Positions 43,064 through 53,772 are shown, counted from the stretch's first letter. The stretch is DNA of 64,000 nucleotides from Pseudomonas sp. MTM4 (GCF_019355055.1 NZ_CP048411.1:3933501-3997500), one strand, 5' to 3'. Numbers and translations: made by a program. The notes: generated by a model not told the origin, from the sequence alone.

Positions 43064-43819
43064 TCAGGATTTTCCACCACGCCGATCGGCGTGCGCGTGC
43101 GGGGCGATGATGTCCTCGAGGCGCAGGCCGGTCAGGCCGTGAATGGTGCGCCAGAGGTAATAGAAGATCGCCATCATCATCAACATGCTCGGGATCGCGA
43201 TCATTGGGTAGCTGAGCAGGGTCATGCGACCCAGCTCGGCGTTGAAGGCTTCACTGCCGGCCGGGCTGTTGACGATCCATTTGGCCAGTACATAGTTCAT
43301 GAAAGAAGAGAAAAAGAAGGTACCGCTGAGAAAGTAGGTGGCGCGCAGCAGCCGCGTTTCGAAGTGAGCGGTTTGCCCGTTGCGCTCGAGCTGCTCGTGG
43401 ACCTTGTCGACGTTGAGCACCTTGGGGTTGTAGAGCAGGGTGCGGATCAGCGGGAAGCGGGTGCGGGTCGAGGCCAGTACCGCAATGCCGATGATGCCGG
43501 GAATTGCGGCTTCCTTGACTGCCAGCCATTGGGGGTCGAGTTGCAGCAGGCCGATGCCGCCGGTAAGCAGCACGCTGACGAGGCCCAGCAGGGCGATCCA
43601 ATTGAATTTACGATATTTCGCCAGTTCGAACAGACCCCAACCGAGCGGAAACGCCAGCGCCAGCAGGAGCGCGCCGTCGGCGCCAAGGCGGTTCTCGCCG
43701 CTAAGCTTCATCAGGATCAATGATGGGATCACGATGCTGATCGCCAAATCCATCAAGGGCCGTGGCTTGTGCTCGGGCGGTTGATTGGAGCCTGGTCGGG
43801 TGGTACGGGTGTCGGTCAT
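43064..43819 (-). CDS. VC0807-family membrane protein
   Basis: A 251-aa integral membrane protein with about six hydrophobic helices and a polar N-terminus (MTDTRTTRPGSNQPPEHKPR). It resembles the VC0807 family, which has no assigned function. It converges with the AEC gene (12 bases apart). Confidence 0.72.
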   Translation of the reverse strand: MTDTRTTRPGSNQPPEHKPRPLMDLAISIVIPSLILMKLSGENRLGADGALLLALAFPLGWGLFELAKYRKFNWIALLGLVSVLLTGGIGLLQLDPQWLAVKEAAIPGIIGIAVLASTRTRFPLIRTLLYNPKVLNVDKVHEQLERNGQTAHFETRLLRATYFLSGTFFFSSFMNYVLAKWIVNSPAGSEAFNAELGRMTLLSYPMIAIPSMLMMMAIFYYLWRTIHGLTGLRLEDIIAPHAHADRRGGKS

Positions 43820-43907
43820 GTGATTTCGTGTTTCATCTCGAAATGGAGGCGAATGATCACCCGAGCGAGCGAACATAGCCATACTGCAATGGTGGTGTTC
43901 CCGTAGT

Positions 43908-44861
43908 TTACTGACCGGAGCCGATGCCGGTGCGTCGTTTTGCCGACCACTGGGTGGCTTCGAATACCATCACGATCAATATCGCCAGGGCGAATGGCAG
44001 CAGAAGATAGAAGGCCCTGAATACGATCAGTGCAGCCAGGACGTCGGCTGTAGGCAGCTCCGGCAAGGCGGCGATGAAGGTCACCTCGAGTACCCCGAGC
44101 CCGCCGGGTGCATGGGACAACAACGCCAGCGAGAAGGATGCGAGAAATACCCCGAGTACCACCAGATAGCCGGGGTTCTGCGCGTCGGGAAGCGCGAAGT
44201 AGATGATTGCCGCCGCGCAGGCCAGTTCCAGTGGTGCGGCAATCAGCTGCCTGCCGACGATCGGAAGGCGTGGGTAATCGATTCGCCATTTCCCAAGATG
44301 CATGGGCGCGAAATGTCGCCAGGCCCCAATCACGTAAAGACCGACCAGGCACAGCAGGGACGTCCCAATGGCGAGCGAAAGCCAAGGATCTGCGTCGATG
44401 AGCCTGCTCAGCAAATCCGGCCGCAGAATCAATACGGCTCCCCCAGCCAGCAAGGTGCCGAGAAAAAAAGTGAGGGAACAGAATACGATCAATACGCCGA
44501 TCTCATGCGGACTGAGCCCCTTGCTGCGATACGCGCGATAGCGCACAACCGCCCCGGAAAACACCGACGCGCCCACGTTGTGCGCCAGGGCATAGGTGGT
44601 GAACGAGCAGAGCGTGATGAACCACCAGGAGATGTTCTTGCCCAGGTGGGCTATGGCAATCCGGTCATACCAGGCCAGCGCGGTGTAGGCACCAAGCGTC
44701 GCCAGGCCGGCCAGCAGCCAGTCCCGATAGCTGATGGCCTCGAGACTTTCGGTGAGTTCGGCCAGCGAGAGATTGTGAATTTCCTGATATAGCAGATAGC
44801 CGGAAAGCAGTACCGCCGTGATGCCGACAAAGGTCCAGACGACATCGCTCCTCTTCATCAT
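43908..44861 (-). CDS. YbhN/UPF0104-family membrane protein (LPG synthase TM-like)
   Basis: A 317-aa protein with about eight helices, matching the lysylphosphatidylglycerol-synthetase membrane-domain family (Glu/Arg motif near GASVFSGAVVRYRAYRSKGL and the FSLALLSHAPGGLGVLE segment). It has no soluble aminoacyl-transfer domain, so it is not a full MprF. The ATG at 44861 has AAGGAG nine bases upstream. Role unknown; envelope lipid handling is plausible. Confidence 0.8.
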   Translation of the reverse strand: MMKRSDVVWTFVGITAVLLSGYLLYQEIHNLSLAELTESLEAISYRDWLLAGLATLGAYTALAWYDRIAIAHLGKNISWWFITLCSFTTYALAHNVGASVFSGAVVRYRAYRSKGLSPHEIGVLIVFCSLTFFLGTLLAGGAVLILRPDLLSRLIDADPWLSLAIGTSLLCLVGLYVIGAWRHFAPMHLGKWRIDYPRLPIVGRQLIAAPLELACAAAIIYFALPDAQNPGYLVVLGVFLASFSLALLSHAPGGLGVLEVTFIAALPELPTADVLAALIVFRAFYLLLPFALAILIVMVFEATQWSAKRRTGIGSGQ

Positions 44862-45065
44862 TGGGTTGGCTCCTTGGCGATGGCTTATGCCTCGAAGCGA
44901 AGGTTCGGACAATGGGTCACAAGCGTCGCGGAATAGTTCGGCCAGTCTTTTATCGGCATCGGAGCGCGCGTTTTGTTCATTCTGGCATTGGTGTGAGCGG
45001 GAACGGGCACCGGGGCAACGGGATGAGGTCCACCGTAGGGCCTGACATCAAGGGAGGAAACAGTA

Positions 45066-46328
45066 GTGCCTGATATCCCGCGTGATCTACAAGCAGAGAG
45101 TTCGCTTTCGCTGCTCAGCGAAGGGTACTCGTTCATTCCCAGCCGATGTCAGCGGCTTGGATCAGACATCTTCCAGGTCCGCCTGCTGCTACAGAACACG
45201 ATCTGCATGAGCGGCGAAGAGGCTGCGAGGTTGTTTTACGACGAGCAGCTATTCGAGCGTCAGCACGCCGCACCGCGCATGCTGCAGAAAACGCTGTTTG
45301 GCCAAGGCGGTGTGCAGGGGCTGGATGACGAGGCACATCGGCATCGCAAACGACTGTTCATGTCATTGCTGACCGACGATGCGGTCGCCGAACTGGTGCG
45401 GTTGAGCGAGACCCATTGGCAGGCGGCCATCGAGACCTGGCAGCGTAGCGACCGCATCGTTCTCATGCCGGAGGTCCAGGCGATTCTCACCCGCTCGGTG
45501 TGTGGGTGGGCCGGCGTACCGCTCGCCGGGGGTGATGTACTACTGCGTCGTGATCAGCTGACCGCCATGATTGATGGCGCGGGTGGTATTGGAGCCCGCC
45601 ACTTGCGCGCGCGCAAGGCGCGTAAAGAGGCGGAAAACTGGATGATCGAGCTGATCACCCGATTGCGAGCCGGGGAACTGCAGGTCGATGAAACTCGGGC
45701 GCTGGCCGTGGTTGCGCAGTATCTCGATTTAGACGGAAAGGCGCTTGATGAAAGAGCGGCGGCAGTCGAAATGCTCAATCTGTTGCGCCCGACAGTTGCG
45801 GTTACGCGCTTCATTATCTACGCCGCGCTGGAATTGCTGGCGCATCCAGCGTGGCAGCAGCGGTTGCAGCGAGATGATGCTGCGCTGGAACCCTTTGCAC
45901 AGGAAGTTCGCCGGCTTCATGCCTTTTTTCCTTTCACTGCGGCGCGCGTGCGAAAGGATTTCGAATGGCGGGGCTATCACTTCCCTAAAGGTACGCGAGT
46001 GCTCCTGGACCTCTACGGGACCAATCGGGACTCGCGGCTCTGGACTGAGCCTGAAGCGTTTCGGCCCGAACGTTTCGCCACCTGGGATGGCAGTGCGTTC
46101 AATTTCATCACTCAGGGCGGTGGCGATGCCGCGACAGGGCATCGCTGTCCCGGCGAGCGATTGGCGATCGCACTGCTGATGAGTGCACTGCGCATGCTGA
46201 CGCGACGGATGACTTACGCCGTCCCTGCTCAGGATTTACGGATGGATACTTCACGAATGCCGGCGCAACCGGAAAGCCTCCTGGTAATTGAGGATGTGCG
46301 CAGCGTGTCGCCAATTTCCCAGCAATGA
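45066..46328 (+). CDS. CYP152-family fatty-acid peroxygenase (hydroxylase type)
   Basis: A 420-aa cytochrome P450. The heme ligand is Cys361 in GGGDAATGHRCPGE, the CYP152 form of the heme loop. The I helix has Arg241-Pro242 (LLRPTVAV) in place of the acid-alcohol pair, as in H2O2-using CYP152 enzymes, where the Arg binds the fatty-acid carboxylate. The distal residue matching Gln85 of Bacillus P450-BSbeta and His85 of the decarboxylase OleT is Gln84 (GVQGLD). It should hydroxylate fatty acids at the alpha or beta carbon using peroxide. GTG start with GGAGG upstream. Its stop abuts the retS stop. Confidence 0.9.
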   Translation: MPDIPRDLQAESSLSLLSEGYSFIPSRCQRLGSDIFQVRLLLQNTICMSGEEAARLFYDEQLFERQHAAPRMLQKTLFGQGGVQGLDDEAHRHRKRLFMSLLTDDAVAELVRLSETHWQAAIETWQRSDRIVLMPEVQAILTRSVCGWAGVPLAGGDVLLRRDQLTAMIDGAGGIGARHLRARKARKEAENWMIELITRLRAGELQVDETRALAVVAQYLDLDGKALDERAAAVEMLNLLRPTVAVTRFIIYAALELLAHPAWQQRLQRDDAALEPFAQEVRRLHAFFPFTAARVRKDFEWRGYHFPKGTRVLLDLYGTNRDSRLWTEPEAFRPERFATWDGSAFNFITQGGGDAATGHRCPGERLAIALLMSALRMLTRRMTYAVPAQDLRMDTSRMPAQPESLLVIEDVRSVSPISQQ

Positions 46329-49130
46329 TCAGGGGCGGTTGTGCCGATCCGCAGAGGCTGCCGCTCGGATATCTACCCAACGTTCGATCAGTTCACGTAG
46401 TTGCGACATCTCGACGGGTTTGGACATGTGCCCATCCATGCCAGCTTCGCGGGCGCGCTCGCGATGCTCGCTGAGAATATGAGCCGTCAGCGCCACCACA
46501 GGCGTTCGCGGGCGACCTGCCAAAGACTCCCAGGCGCGTAGCCTCGCGGTCGCCTCGAAGCCGTCCATGACAGGCATCTCGCAGTCCATTAGCACCAGAT
46601 CGTAGGGTTGCGTCTTGATCAGTTCGAGCGCTTCCTCGCCGTTGCTGGCAGTGTCCGGCTTGAGGTTCAGCTTGTTCAGCATGCCTCGGATGACTTTGGT
46701 GGAAATACTGTTGTCCTCGGCGACCAGGATGAGGAAGTCGTCCGGTACCGAAAACGGTGTGCTGGATTGAATGGCGGTGGAGGCTACGGTAGTGGTGCGG
46801 CGAGAGATCTCATCGGCGAGGGTCGTTTTCAGGGTGTAGCCGGCAACGGGTTTGGCCAGGATGCGCTTGATTCCGGCGTTGCGCGCAATGATTTTGCTCG
46901 GCGCGCTACTCATACCGGTCAGCATGATCAGCAGAATGTCGTGGTTGATGCTGAAGTCTTCCTTGATCTTGCTGGCCAGCTGCATACCCGTCATGCCGGG
47001 CATGTCCTGATCGAGCAGGACGACATCGAAGTATTCGTGCAGGTGCGCCTTGGTGCGGAGCAGGGCAAGCGCCTCCTTGCCAGAGGCCACGGCACTGACG
47101 TCCAGGCCCCAGCTGCTGCACTGCTGGCTGATTACCTTCCGGCAGGTGTCGTTGTCATCGACTACCAGCAGGCGTGCCCCTTTCAGCTGGCTGTCGAGAT
47201 CGCTGGCGGGTTGTTCGGTAAGTTCGGCACCCAACGGCAGGCTTATCCATAAAGTGTTGCCTGAGATGCCGCCGGTCTGGATGCCGAACTCGCCGTCCAT
47301 CAAGTGAACGAGTTGTCTGGCGATGATCAGACCGAGTCGGCCGCCGTGGCGGGTTGCGGCGAGGAAGTCGCGGCTATCCAGAGCAGCATTGAGCAACGCA
47401 TCGCGTTCCTGCGCTTCCAAGGGCCGCCCACTGTCCTGCACGGTGATGCGCAGACGCGGAAGCGCTTCGTGCTCGTCCACCGCTGCGATCAGCAGGACTT
47501 CGCCTTCTTCCGTCTGCTTGAAGGCATTTTCGAGCAGGTTCAACAAGGCCTGGCGCAGACGGGTAGGGTCGCCTGCGACGACATGTGGAATCTGCGGCTG
47601 AACGAAGCTGATCAACTCGACCTTCTGCTGCTCGGCCTTGGCCCGGAAGATACTCAGACAGTCCTCGATCAGGGCATTGAGGTCGAACTGAACATCGTCC
47701 AGTTCGATTTGTCCGGACTCCAGCTTGGAAATATCCAGGATCTCGTTGATCAGGTTGAGCAGCTCGTTGCCCGAGCTGTGAATCGTCTGTACGTAATCGC
47801 GCTGTTTGGCCGACAGCGAAGTGTCTAGCAACAACTCGCTCATACCCAGCACCCCGTTCATGGGGGTGCGAATTTCGTGACTGATCTTGGCCAGGAAGTC
47901 CGCCTTGGTCCGTAGCTCAGCGCTGGTGACCGCCTCAGCAGTGTGCTGATTGCGAGTGTTGGCCTGGATCTGCCGTTGCCGCTCCAGCAATGCGAAGCTG
48001 AGGATTAGACCCGAGCACGTGGCGACACTGAACATGATGCCGGTCAGCCAGTTGGGATCGAGCTGGTCGAAGCCCAGCAGAATGGGCAGAACGAATAAGA
48101 AGCCGCCATCGAACAGCAGCATACCGGCGACTACTAGTCTGGCGGGCTCATAGCGCTGCCGCCAATGATGGATTGCCACCGCGGTAACGCTGAGCGCAGT
48201 GACCAACACCGAGACGTAGATCAGCCAACTGAACCACAACTCGCCGGTGAGCAATATGATGGTAGCCAAAGCGATGACAATGCCTGCTAGCGTCGCCAGC
48301 AGCCACGTCACCCAATATCGCGTGCGGTGCTGGAAGAAGCCAAAAGTGTAGGCAAGCAAGGACAGGCAGGTGAGCAGCGCCGCCATATCGGCAATCAATG
48401 GTTGGCTATAGATCAGGTTCGGTATCCATACAGCCAGCAAACCGAGGTTCGCCATGGCGCAGATCAGCAGTGCGCCGTGTAGCACGGCCAGCCATACATG
48501 GCTGTAACTGAGCGTGTAGGCGAAGCGCAGCAGGTTGTAGACCATCAGCAGCGCCAGGGCACCGAACAACGCACCGAACAGGTACGCCGGGCGGGCCTGC
48601 TCGACCAGCCCAGCTTCGTCGATCGTATAGAACCAAGTCATGATCGGGTGCGACGACTGCAACCGAACGTAGGCCTCGCGAGGCGCATCGTCGTTGGGCA
48701 GCGAGAACAGGTAGGCGCGCGTCGGCAGAGGACGCGAATCCAGCGGTCTCAGCTCGCCGGTTTCAATATGTTGCTCGAGCTGCCCGTCGCGTAGCAGGTA
48801 GAAGTCGAGATATTGCACACGAGGGGCGAATACCCACAGCCAGTTCGGCTGAGTGAAGGGCGGGAGGCTCACCTGTAGCCAAACGGCGCTGTCGCTTGCC
48901 GGAGCAGCATAGGAGCGGGTATCGATTCGCTGGAACAGACCACGCTGATCCAGAACCTCATCGAGCGTAAGCAGGCCTGACTGATCAATGAGCAGTCGCC
49001 AATTGGGTTCCGTTTGTTGCGTGGCGGCAGCGGGGTCGGAAGAGAGTGGCTCGGCCACCGCGTCGAATGACGACAGCGCAGCCAGCAATAGACTGAAGGC
49101 AAAAGCAATGGCGACTCTGAGTCGACGCAC
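46329..49130 (-). CDS. retS: hybrid sensor kinase RetS
   Basis: A 933-aa hybrid sensor: signal peptide, periplasmic 7TMR-DISM domain, seven membrane helices (about 190-400), kinase domain with SHEIRTPMNG (His418), then two receiver domains with Asp707 (LLDQDMPG) and Asp849 (LMDCEMP). These sites sit six and nine residues before His424, Asp713 and Asp858 of P. aeruginosa RetS, supporting the GTG start at 49130 (AAGGG nine bases upstream). The ATP lid is degenerate: DSGRP for DxGxG and GGRLGL for the GxGLG. RetS forms heterodimers with GacS and lowers RsmY/RsmZ, favouring acute behaviour over biofilm. It neighbours purD, as in P. aeruginosa. Confidence 0.92.
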   Translation of the reverse strand: MRRLRVAIAFAFSLLLAALSSFDAVAEPLSSDPAAATQQTEPNWRLLIDQSGLLTLDEVLDQRGLFQRIDTRSYAAPASDSAVWLQVSLPPFTQPNWLWVFAPRVQYLDFYLLRDGQLEQHIETGELRPLDSRPLPTRAYLFSLPNDDAPREAYVRLQSSHPIMTWFYTIDEAGLVEQARPAYLFGALFGALALLMVYNLLRFAYTLSYSHVWLAVLHGALLICAMANLGLLAVWIPNLIYSQPLIADMAALLTCLSLLAYTFGFFQHRTRYWVTWLLATLAGIVIALATIILLTGELWFSWLIYVSVLVTALSVTAVAIHHWRQRYEPARLVVAGMLLFDGGFLFVLPILLGFDQLDPNWLTGIMFSVATCSGLILSFALLERQRQIQANTRNQHTAEAVTSAELRTKADFLAKISHEIRTPMNGVLGMSELLLDTSLSAKQRDYVQTIHSSGNELLNLINEILDISKLESGQIELDDVQFDLNALIEDCLSIFRAKAEQQKVELISFVQPQIPHVVAGDPTRLRQALLNLLENAFKQTEEGEVLLIAAVDEHEALPRLRITVQDSGRPLEAQERDALLNAALDSRDFLAATRHGGRLGLIIARQLVHLMDGEFGIQTGGISGNTLWISLPLGAELTEQPASDLDSQLKGARLLVVDDNDTCRKVISQQCSSWGLDVSAVASGKEALALLRTKAHLHEYFDVVLLDQDMPGMTGMQLASKIKEDFSINHDILLIMLTGMSSAPSKIIARNAGIKRILAKPVAGYTLKTTLADEISRRTTTVASTAIQSSTPFSVPDDFLILVAEDNSISTKVIRGMLNKLNLKPDTASNGEEALELIKTQPYDLVLMDCEMPVMDGFEATARLRAWESLAGRPRTPVVALTAHILSEHRERAREAGMDGHMSKPVEMSQLRELIERWVDIRAAASADRHNRP

Positions 49131-49245
49131 GATTGAAGTCCCTTCATCTGTCTGACGGCAGATTATAGCCATCGCCATGTGCCCCTGTAATACGTGCAAC
49201 GGAAGATAAGGTCTGCCGTTGCGCACATTCCAGCGAGTTTCTCGC

Positions 49246-50535
49246 TCAGCTTTTGCCCTGTTCGCGCGCAATTGCACGGTAGCCGATGTCATGGCGGTAG
49301 AAGTGGCCGTCCCAGTCGACGCGAGCAGCCAGCGCGTAGGCGTTCTGCTGGGCTGCCGAGACCGTTTCGCCCATGGCTGTTGCGCAGAGCACGCGTCCGC
49401 CGGAGGTAGTGATCGCGCCGTCCTTCAGCGTCGTGCCGGCATGGAATATCTTGCCTTCCAGTTGCGCTGCAGCCTCCAGGCCGCGAATCGTCGCGCCCTT
49501 GCTGTAATAGCCGGGGTAGCCTCCAGCCGCGAGAACGACGCCCAGACTCGGGCGAGGATCCCATTGTGCCTCGATCTTATTCAGCGCCTTCGCCAGTGCG
49601 GCCTCGACCAGGAGCACCAGACTCGATTGCAGGCGCAGCATGATGGGCTGGGTTTCCGGATCGCCGAAGCGGCAATTGAACTCGATGACCTTCGGTGCGC
49701 CGGCCTTGTCGATCATCAGGCCGGCATAGAGAAAGCCGGTGTAGACATTGCCTTCGGCGGCCATGCCCGTGACGGTCGGCCAGATCACCTCGTCCATGAC
49801 ACGCTGGTGAACCTCGGCGGTGACCACCGGAGCGGGCGAATAGGCGCCCATACCACCGGTATTCGGCCCGCTGTCGCCATCACCGACGCGCTTGTGATCC
49901 TGGCTGGTGGCCATCGGCAGGACGTTCTCGCCATCGACCATGACGATGAAGCTGGCCTCTTCGCCATCGAGGAATTCCTCGATCACGACGCGTGCGCCGG
50001 CATCACCGAAGGCGTTGCCCGAGAGCATGTCGCGTACGGCTTCTTCAGCTTCTGCCAGGGTCATGGCGACGATCACGCCTTTGCCGGCTGCCAGGCCATC
50101 GGCCTTGATCACGATGGGCGCGCCTTTCTCATGCAGATAAGCCAGCGCCGGCTCCACCTCGGTGAAGTTTTGATAGTCGGCGGTAGGGATCTGGTGACGA
50201 GCAAGGAAGTCCTTGGTGAAGGCTTTTGAGCCTTCCAGCTGCGCGGCTGAGGCGGTGGGGCCGAAACAATCCAGACCACGCGAACGGAACAGGTCGACCA
50301 CACCTTTGACCAGTGGCGCCTCTGGACCGACGATGGTCAGCTGCACGTTCTTTTCGGCGAAATCCGCCAGTTGCTCGATGGCCAGCACGTCGATGTCGAC
50401 GTTTTCGCACTTGGCTTCGGTCGCAGTGCCGGCATTGCCCGGCGCGACGAACACCTTATTCACCCGTGGGTCCTGCGCCACCTTCCAGGCCAGCGCGTGT
50501 TCACGTCCGCCGCTGCCGATGATCAGTACGTTCAT
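49246..50535 (-). CDS. purD: phosphoribosylamine-glycine ligase
   Basis: A 429-aa ATP-grasp enzyme of purine synthesis. It starts MNVLIIGSGGREHALAWK and has GPEAPLVKGVVDLFR, IVIKADGLAAGKGVIVAM, and EFNCRFGDPETQPIM. The ATG at 50535 has AGGAG eight bases upstream; a longer frame upstream is not supported. Next to purH as usual, though separated by about 200 bases with nothing recognisable in them. Confidence 0.97.
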   Translation of the reverse strand: MNVLIIGSGGREHALAWKVAQDPRVNKVFVAPGNAGTATEAKCENVDIDVLAIEQLADFAEKNVQLTIVGPEAPLVKGVVDLFRSRGLDCFGPTASAAQLEGSKAFTKDFLARHQIPTADYQNFTEVEPALAYLHEKGAPIVIKADGLAAGKGVIVAMTLAEAEEAVRDMLSGNAFGDAGARVVIEEFLDGEEASFIVMVDGENVLPMATSQDHKRVGDGDSGPNTGGMGAYSPAPVVTAEVHQRVMDEVIWPTVTGMAAEGNVYTGFLYAGLMIDKAGAPKVIEFNCRFGDPETQPIMLRLQSSLVLLVEAALAKALNKIEAQWDPRPSLGVVLAAGGYPGYYSKGATIRGLEAAAQLEGKIFHAGTTLKDGAITTSGGRVLCATAMGETVSAAQQNAYALAARVDWDGHFYRHDIGYRAIAREQGKS

Positions 50536-50731
50536 GAAAAATCTCCTGGCGGGTCCGGACGATGCCGGATCGTTGGGTATCGCTTCGCTCATCCCAACCT
50601 GCGAATCTCGAGGTCGTAATCGGGTCGGTAGATGCAAGGCGTCAGGCCCTTTACCCAGCGGAGCTGCCTTCTGGCATGAGCATGGGGAGGGCCGGACAAC
50701 GCCGCAGATGCCTGTCCGAGCGCGACCGTTA

Positions 50732-52336
50732 TTAGTGTCTGAAGTGGCGCATACCGGTGAACACCATGGCGATGCCGGCTTCGTCTGCCGCGGCGATGAC
50801 TTCGGCGTCGCGCATCGAACCGCCCGGTTGGATCACTGCAGTGATGCCGGCTTTGGCGGCATTGTCGATGCCGTCGCGGAACGGGAAGAAGGCATCCGAG
50901 GCCATGACCGCGCCGGGTACCGGCAGGCCAGCATGTTCGGCCTTGATCGCGGCGATGCGGGCGGAATTGACGCGGCTCATCTGGCCGGCGCCGACGCCCA
51001 CGGTCTGGCGATTCTTGGCGTAGACGATGGCGTTGGACTTGACGAACTTGGCCACCTTCCAGGCGAAGATCAGGTCGTGAATTTCCTGCTCGGTCGGGGC
51101 GCGCTGGGTCACGATCTTCAGATCGTCCGCGGTAATCATGCCGATGTCGCGGCTTTGTACCAGCAGGCCACCGTTGACCCGCTTGTAATCCCAACCCGGC
51201 GCGCGTTCGGCCGGCCATTGGCCGCACTCGAGCAGGCGCACGTTGGCCTTGGCGGCGACAACCTCCCGGGCCTCGGCGGATACGCTCGGCGCAATGATCA
51301 CTTCGACGAACTGGCGCTCGACGATGGCGCGGGCGGTTTCACCGTCCAGCTCGCGGTTGAAGGCGATGATGCCGCCGAACGCCGATTCGCTGTCGGTGGC
51401 ATAGGCCAGCTCGTAGGCCTGGCGGATGCCGCCTTCGTCTTCCGGCACCACGGCGACGCCGCAAGGGTTGGCGTGCTTGACGATGACGCAGGCCGGCTTG
51501 ACGAAGCTTTTTACGCATTCCAGTGCGGCGTCAGTGTCGGCCACGTTGTTGAACGACAGCTCCTTGCCCTGCAGTTGGGTAGCAGTCGCGACGCAGGCTT
51601 CATCGGGCTGCTCGACGTAGAAGGCGGCGATCTGGTGTGGATTCTCGCCGTAGCGCATGTCCTGCGCCTTGACGAACTGCGTGGTGAAGGTGCGAGGCAG
51701 CAGGCTGCGGCCTTCGGTGGAAAGGGTGTCGACGCTCTGGTCGATGGTGCCCAGGTAGTTGGCAATCATGCCGTCGTAGGATGCGGTGTGTTCGAAGGCT
51801 TTGAGTGCCAGATCGAAGCGCTGCGCGTAGGTCAGGCCGCCGTTGCGCAGATTCTCGATGACGTCGGCGTAGTCATCAGCATTGACCACGATGGCCACGT
51901 CTTTATGGTTTTTCGCAGCGCTACGAACCATGGTCGGACCGCCGATATCGATGTTCTCGATGGCGTCCGGAAGCGTGCAGCCGGGTTTGGCGACGGTGGC
52001 GGCAAACGGGTAGAGATTGACCGCGACCAGATCGATCGGGGCGATGCCGTGCTCGGCCATGACCGCGCTGTCCAGATCGCGACGGCCAAGAATGCCGCCG
52101 TGGATCTTCGGATGCAGGGTCTTGACCCGCCCGTCCATCATTTCCGGAAAGCCGGTGTAGTCTGCGACTTCGACGGCGGCGATGTCGTTCTCGCGCAGCA
52201 GCTTGAAGGTGCCGCCAGTGGACAGGATCTCGACACCGAGGGCAGCGAGTTCACGGGCGAATTCAACGACGCCGGTCTTGTCGGACACGCTGATCAGCGC
52301 GCGGCGGACGGGAAGGCGGAGGGAATGGTCGGTCAT
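50732..52336 (-). CDS. purH: AICAR transformylase / IMP cyclohydrolase
   Basis: A 534-aa bifunctional enzyme doing the last two steps to IMP. The N-terminal cyclohydrolase domain begins [20 protein letters not shown] and has STGGTFKLL; the C-terminal transformylase domain includes [19 protein letters not shown] and the final GMRHFRH. Length is normal. Confidence 0.97.
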   Translation of the reverse strand: MTDHSLRLPVRRALISVSDKTGVVEFARELAALGVEILSTGGTFKLLRENDIAAVEVADYTGFPEMMDGRVKTLHPKIHGGILGRRDLDSAVMAEHGIAPIDLVAVNLYPFAATVAKPGCTLPDAIENIDIGGPTMVRSAAKNHKDVAIVVNADDYADVIENLRNGGLTYAQRFDLALKAFEHTASYDGMIANYLGTIDQSVDTLSTEGRSLLPRTFTTQFVKAQDMRYGENPHQIAAFYVEQPDEACVATATQLQGKELSFNNVADTDAALECVKSFVKPACVIVKHANPCGVAVVPEDEGGIRQAYELAYATDSESAFGGIIAFNRELDGETARAIVERQFVEVIIAPSVSAEAREVVAAKANVRLLECGQWPAERAPGWDYKRVNGGLLVQSRDIGMITADDLKIVTQRAPTEQEIHDLIFAWKVAKFVKSNAIVYAKNRQTVGVGAGQMSRVNSARIAAIKAEHAGLPVPGAVMASDAFFPFRDGIDNAAKAGITAVIQPGGSMRDAEVIAAADEAGIAMVFTGMRHFRH

Positions 52337-52369
52337 CTTTATTCCAGTCGATGGAGGCGGATTCGGGGC

Positions 52370-52436
52370 AGCTAGCTAGAAGCTAGAAGTCGAGCCGTAT
52401 GCCGAGGCTGGAAACGTCCGGCTTCCAGCTTTTGGT
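52370..52436. repeat. AGCTAGAAGCT / GGCTGGAA repeat tract with small stem
   Basis: Tandem words GCTAGCTAGAAGCTAGAAG precede a stem GCTGGAA (52407-52413) with TTCCAGC (52423-52429). It lies between fis and purH. The words resemble those at 16410-16505. Confidence 0.35.
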
Positions 52437-52441
52437 TCGGC

Positions 52442-52762
52442 TTACAGCAGATCGTACTGCTTGAGTTTCTTGCGCAGAGTGCCGCGATTCAGGCCCAGCA
52501 GTTCGGAGGCCTTGGTCTGGTTGCCCTTGACGTAATTCATTACGGTTTCGAGCAGTGGTGCTTCCACTTCGGAAAGGACCAGGTTGTAAACGTCCGTGAC
52601 GTCCGCTCCTTCCAGATGGGCAAAGTAATTGTGCAACGCCTTCTCGACACTGCCACGCAGGGTCTGGCCTGCTTCGCTTGGCGTGTTGAGGTGTTGCTTG
52701 AGGTTCACGTTGTCGCTCACGGATGTTGTTCCAGTTACCAGTGTTTCGTTCAACAGCGTCAT
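52442..52762 (-). CDS. fis: DNA-binding protein Fis
   Basis: A 106-aa nucleoid protein. The C-terminal helix-turn-helix reads [20 protein letters not shown], followed by [11 protein letters not shown]. It bends DNA and regulates growth-phase genes. Its ATG overlaps the dusB stop by four bases, the classic dusB-fis operon. Confidence 0.97.
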   Translation of the reverse strand: MTLLNETLVTGTTSVSDNVNLKQHLNTPSEAGQTLRGSVEKALHNYFAHLEGADVTDVYNLVLSEVEAPLLETVMNYVKGNQTKASELLGLNRGTLRKKLKQYDLL

Positions 52763-53772
52763 GCAGCCACCCCTTTCCCTTCCCCCGAGTCAGGGCCTGT
52801 TCGGCGTTCGGCAAAGAATGCTCGAACACTGGCGCATTGCGCGTCCCTGTCTTCCAAACCATTGAACCGGGCGCGATATTCACGCGCGCCGGGTAGTGTT
52901 GCGAGATACCAGCCGACATGCTTGCGCGCGATGCGCACACCCATGACATCGCCATAGAAGGCGTGTAGCGCGCTCAGGTGTTCCAGCAGAATGTCTTCGA
53001 TTTCGATCAGACCCGGCGGAGCCAGCAGCTCGCCGGTCGCCAGGTAGTGATTGATCTCGCGAAAGATCCAGGGTCTGCCCTGTGCCGCTCGACCAATCAA
53101 CAGTGCATCGGCACCTGTTGCGCTCAACACCTCACGCGCCTTTAGCGGCGTATCGATATCCCCATTGGCAAATACCGGTATCGACACCGCCTGCTTGATC
53201 GCCGCGATGGTGTCGTACTCGGCGTCGCCCGTATAAAGGTCGGCACGGGTACGGCCATGTACGGCCAGGGCTGCGATTCCGGATTGTTCGGCGATCTTCG
53301 CCACCGTCAGTCCGTTTTTGTTCTGCCTGTCCCAACCGGTGCGGATCTTCAAGGTCACCGGAACATCAACCGCACCGACGACGGCTTCCAGAATTTCCGA
53401 GACGAGCCTTTCATCTTTCATCAACGCCGATCCGGCGGCCTTGTTACAGACCTTCTTCGCCGGGCAGCCCATGTTGATGTCGATGATCTGCGCGCCCAGC
53501 TCGACATTGCGAGCGGCGGCTTCGGCCAGCATCTGCGGATCGCCACCCGCGATCTGCACCGAACGCGGCTCCGGATCACCTTCATGCAGCAGGCGCAGTC
53601 GCGATTTGCGGCTGTTCCACAGGCGTACGTCACTGGTCACCATTTCCGACACCACCAGACCCGCGCCGAGGCGCCGACAAAGCTGGCGGAACGGCTGATC
53701 GGTCACACCGGCCATGGGTGCGAGGATCAATCGATTCGGAAGGATATAGGGGCCGATGCGTACCGCTGACAT
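52759..53772 (-). CDS. dusB: tRNA-dihydrouridine synthase B
   Basis: A 337-aa FMN enzyme reducing uridines in tRNA. It starts [20 protein letters not shown] and has [28 protein letters not shown] (catalytic Cys), [11 protein letters not shown] and ANGDIDTP. fis follows. Confidence 0.97.
   Translation of the reverse strand: MSAVRIGPYILPNRLILAPMAGVTDQPFRQLCRRLGAGLVVSEMVTSDVRLWNSRKSRLRLLHEGDPEPRSVQIAGGDPQMLAEAAARNVELGAQIIDINMGCPAKKVCNKAAGSALMKDERLVSEILEAVVGAVDVPVTLKIRTGWDRQNKNGLTVAKIAEQSGIAALAVHGRTRADLYTGDAEYDTIAAIKQAVSIPVFANGDIDTPLKAREVLSATGADALLIGRAAQGRPWIFREINHYLATGELLAPPGLIEIEDILLEHLSALHAFYGDVMGVRIARKHVGWYLATLPGAREYRARFNGLEDRDAQCASVRAFFAERRTGPDSGEGKGVAA

Noticed and set aside
49131..49292. 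Longer RetS start upstream of 49130
   Set aside because: The added residues are Arg-rich and unlike a signal peptide. The GTG start puts the signal peptide first and keeps the phosphosites in register with P. aeruginosa RetS.
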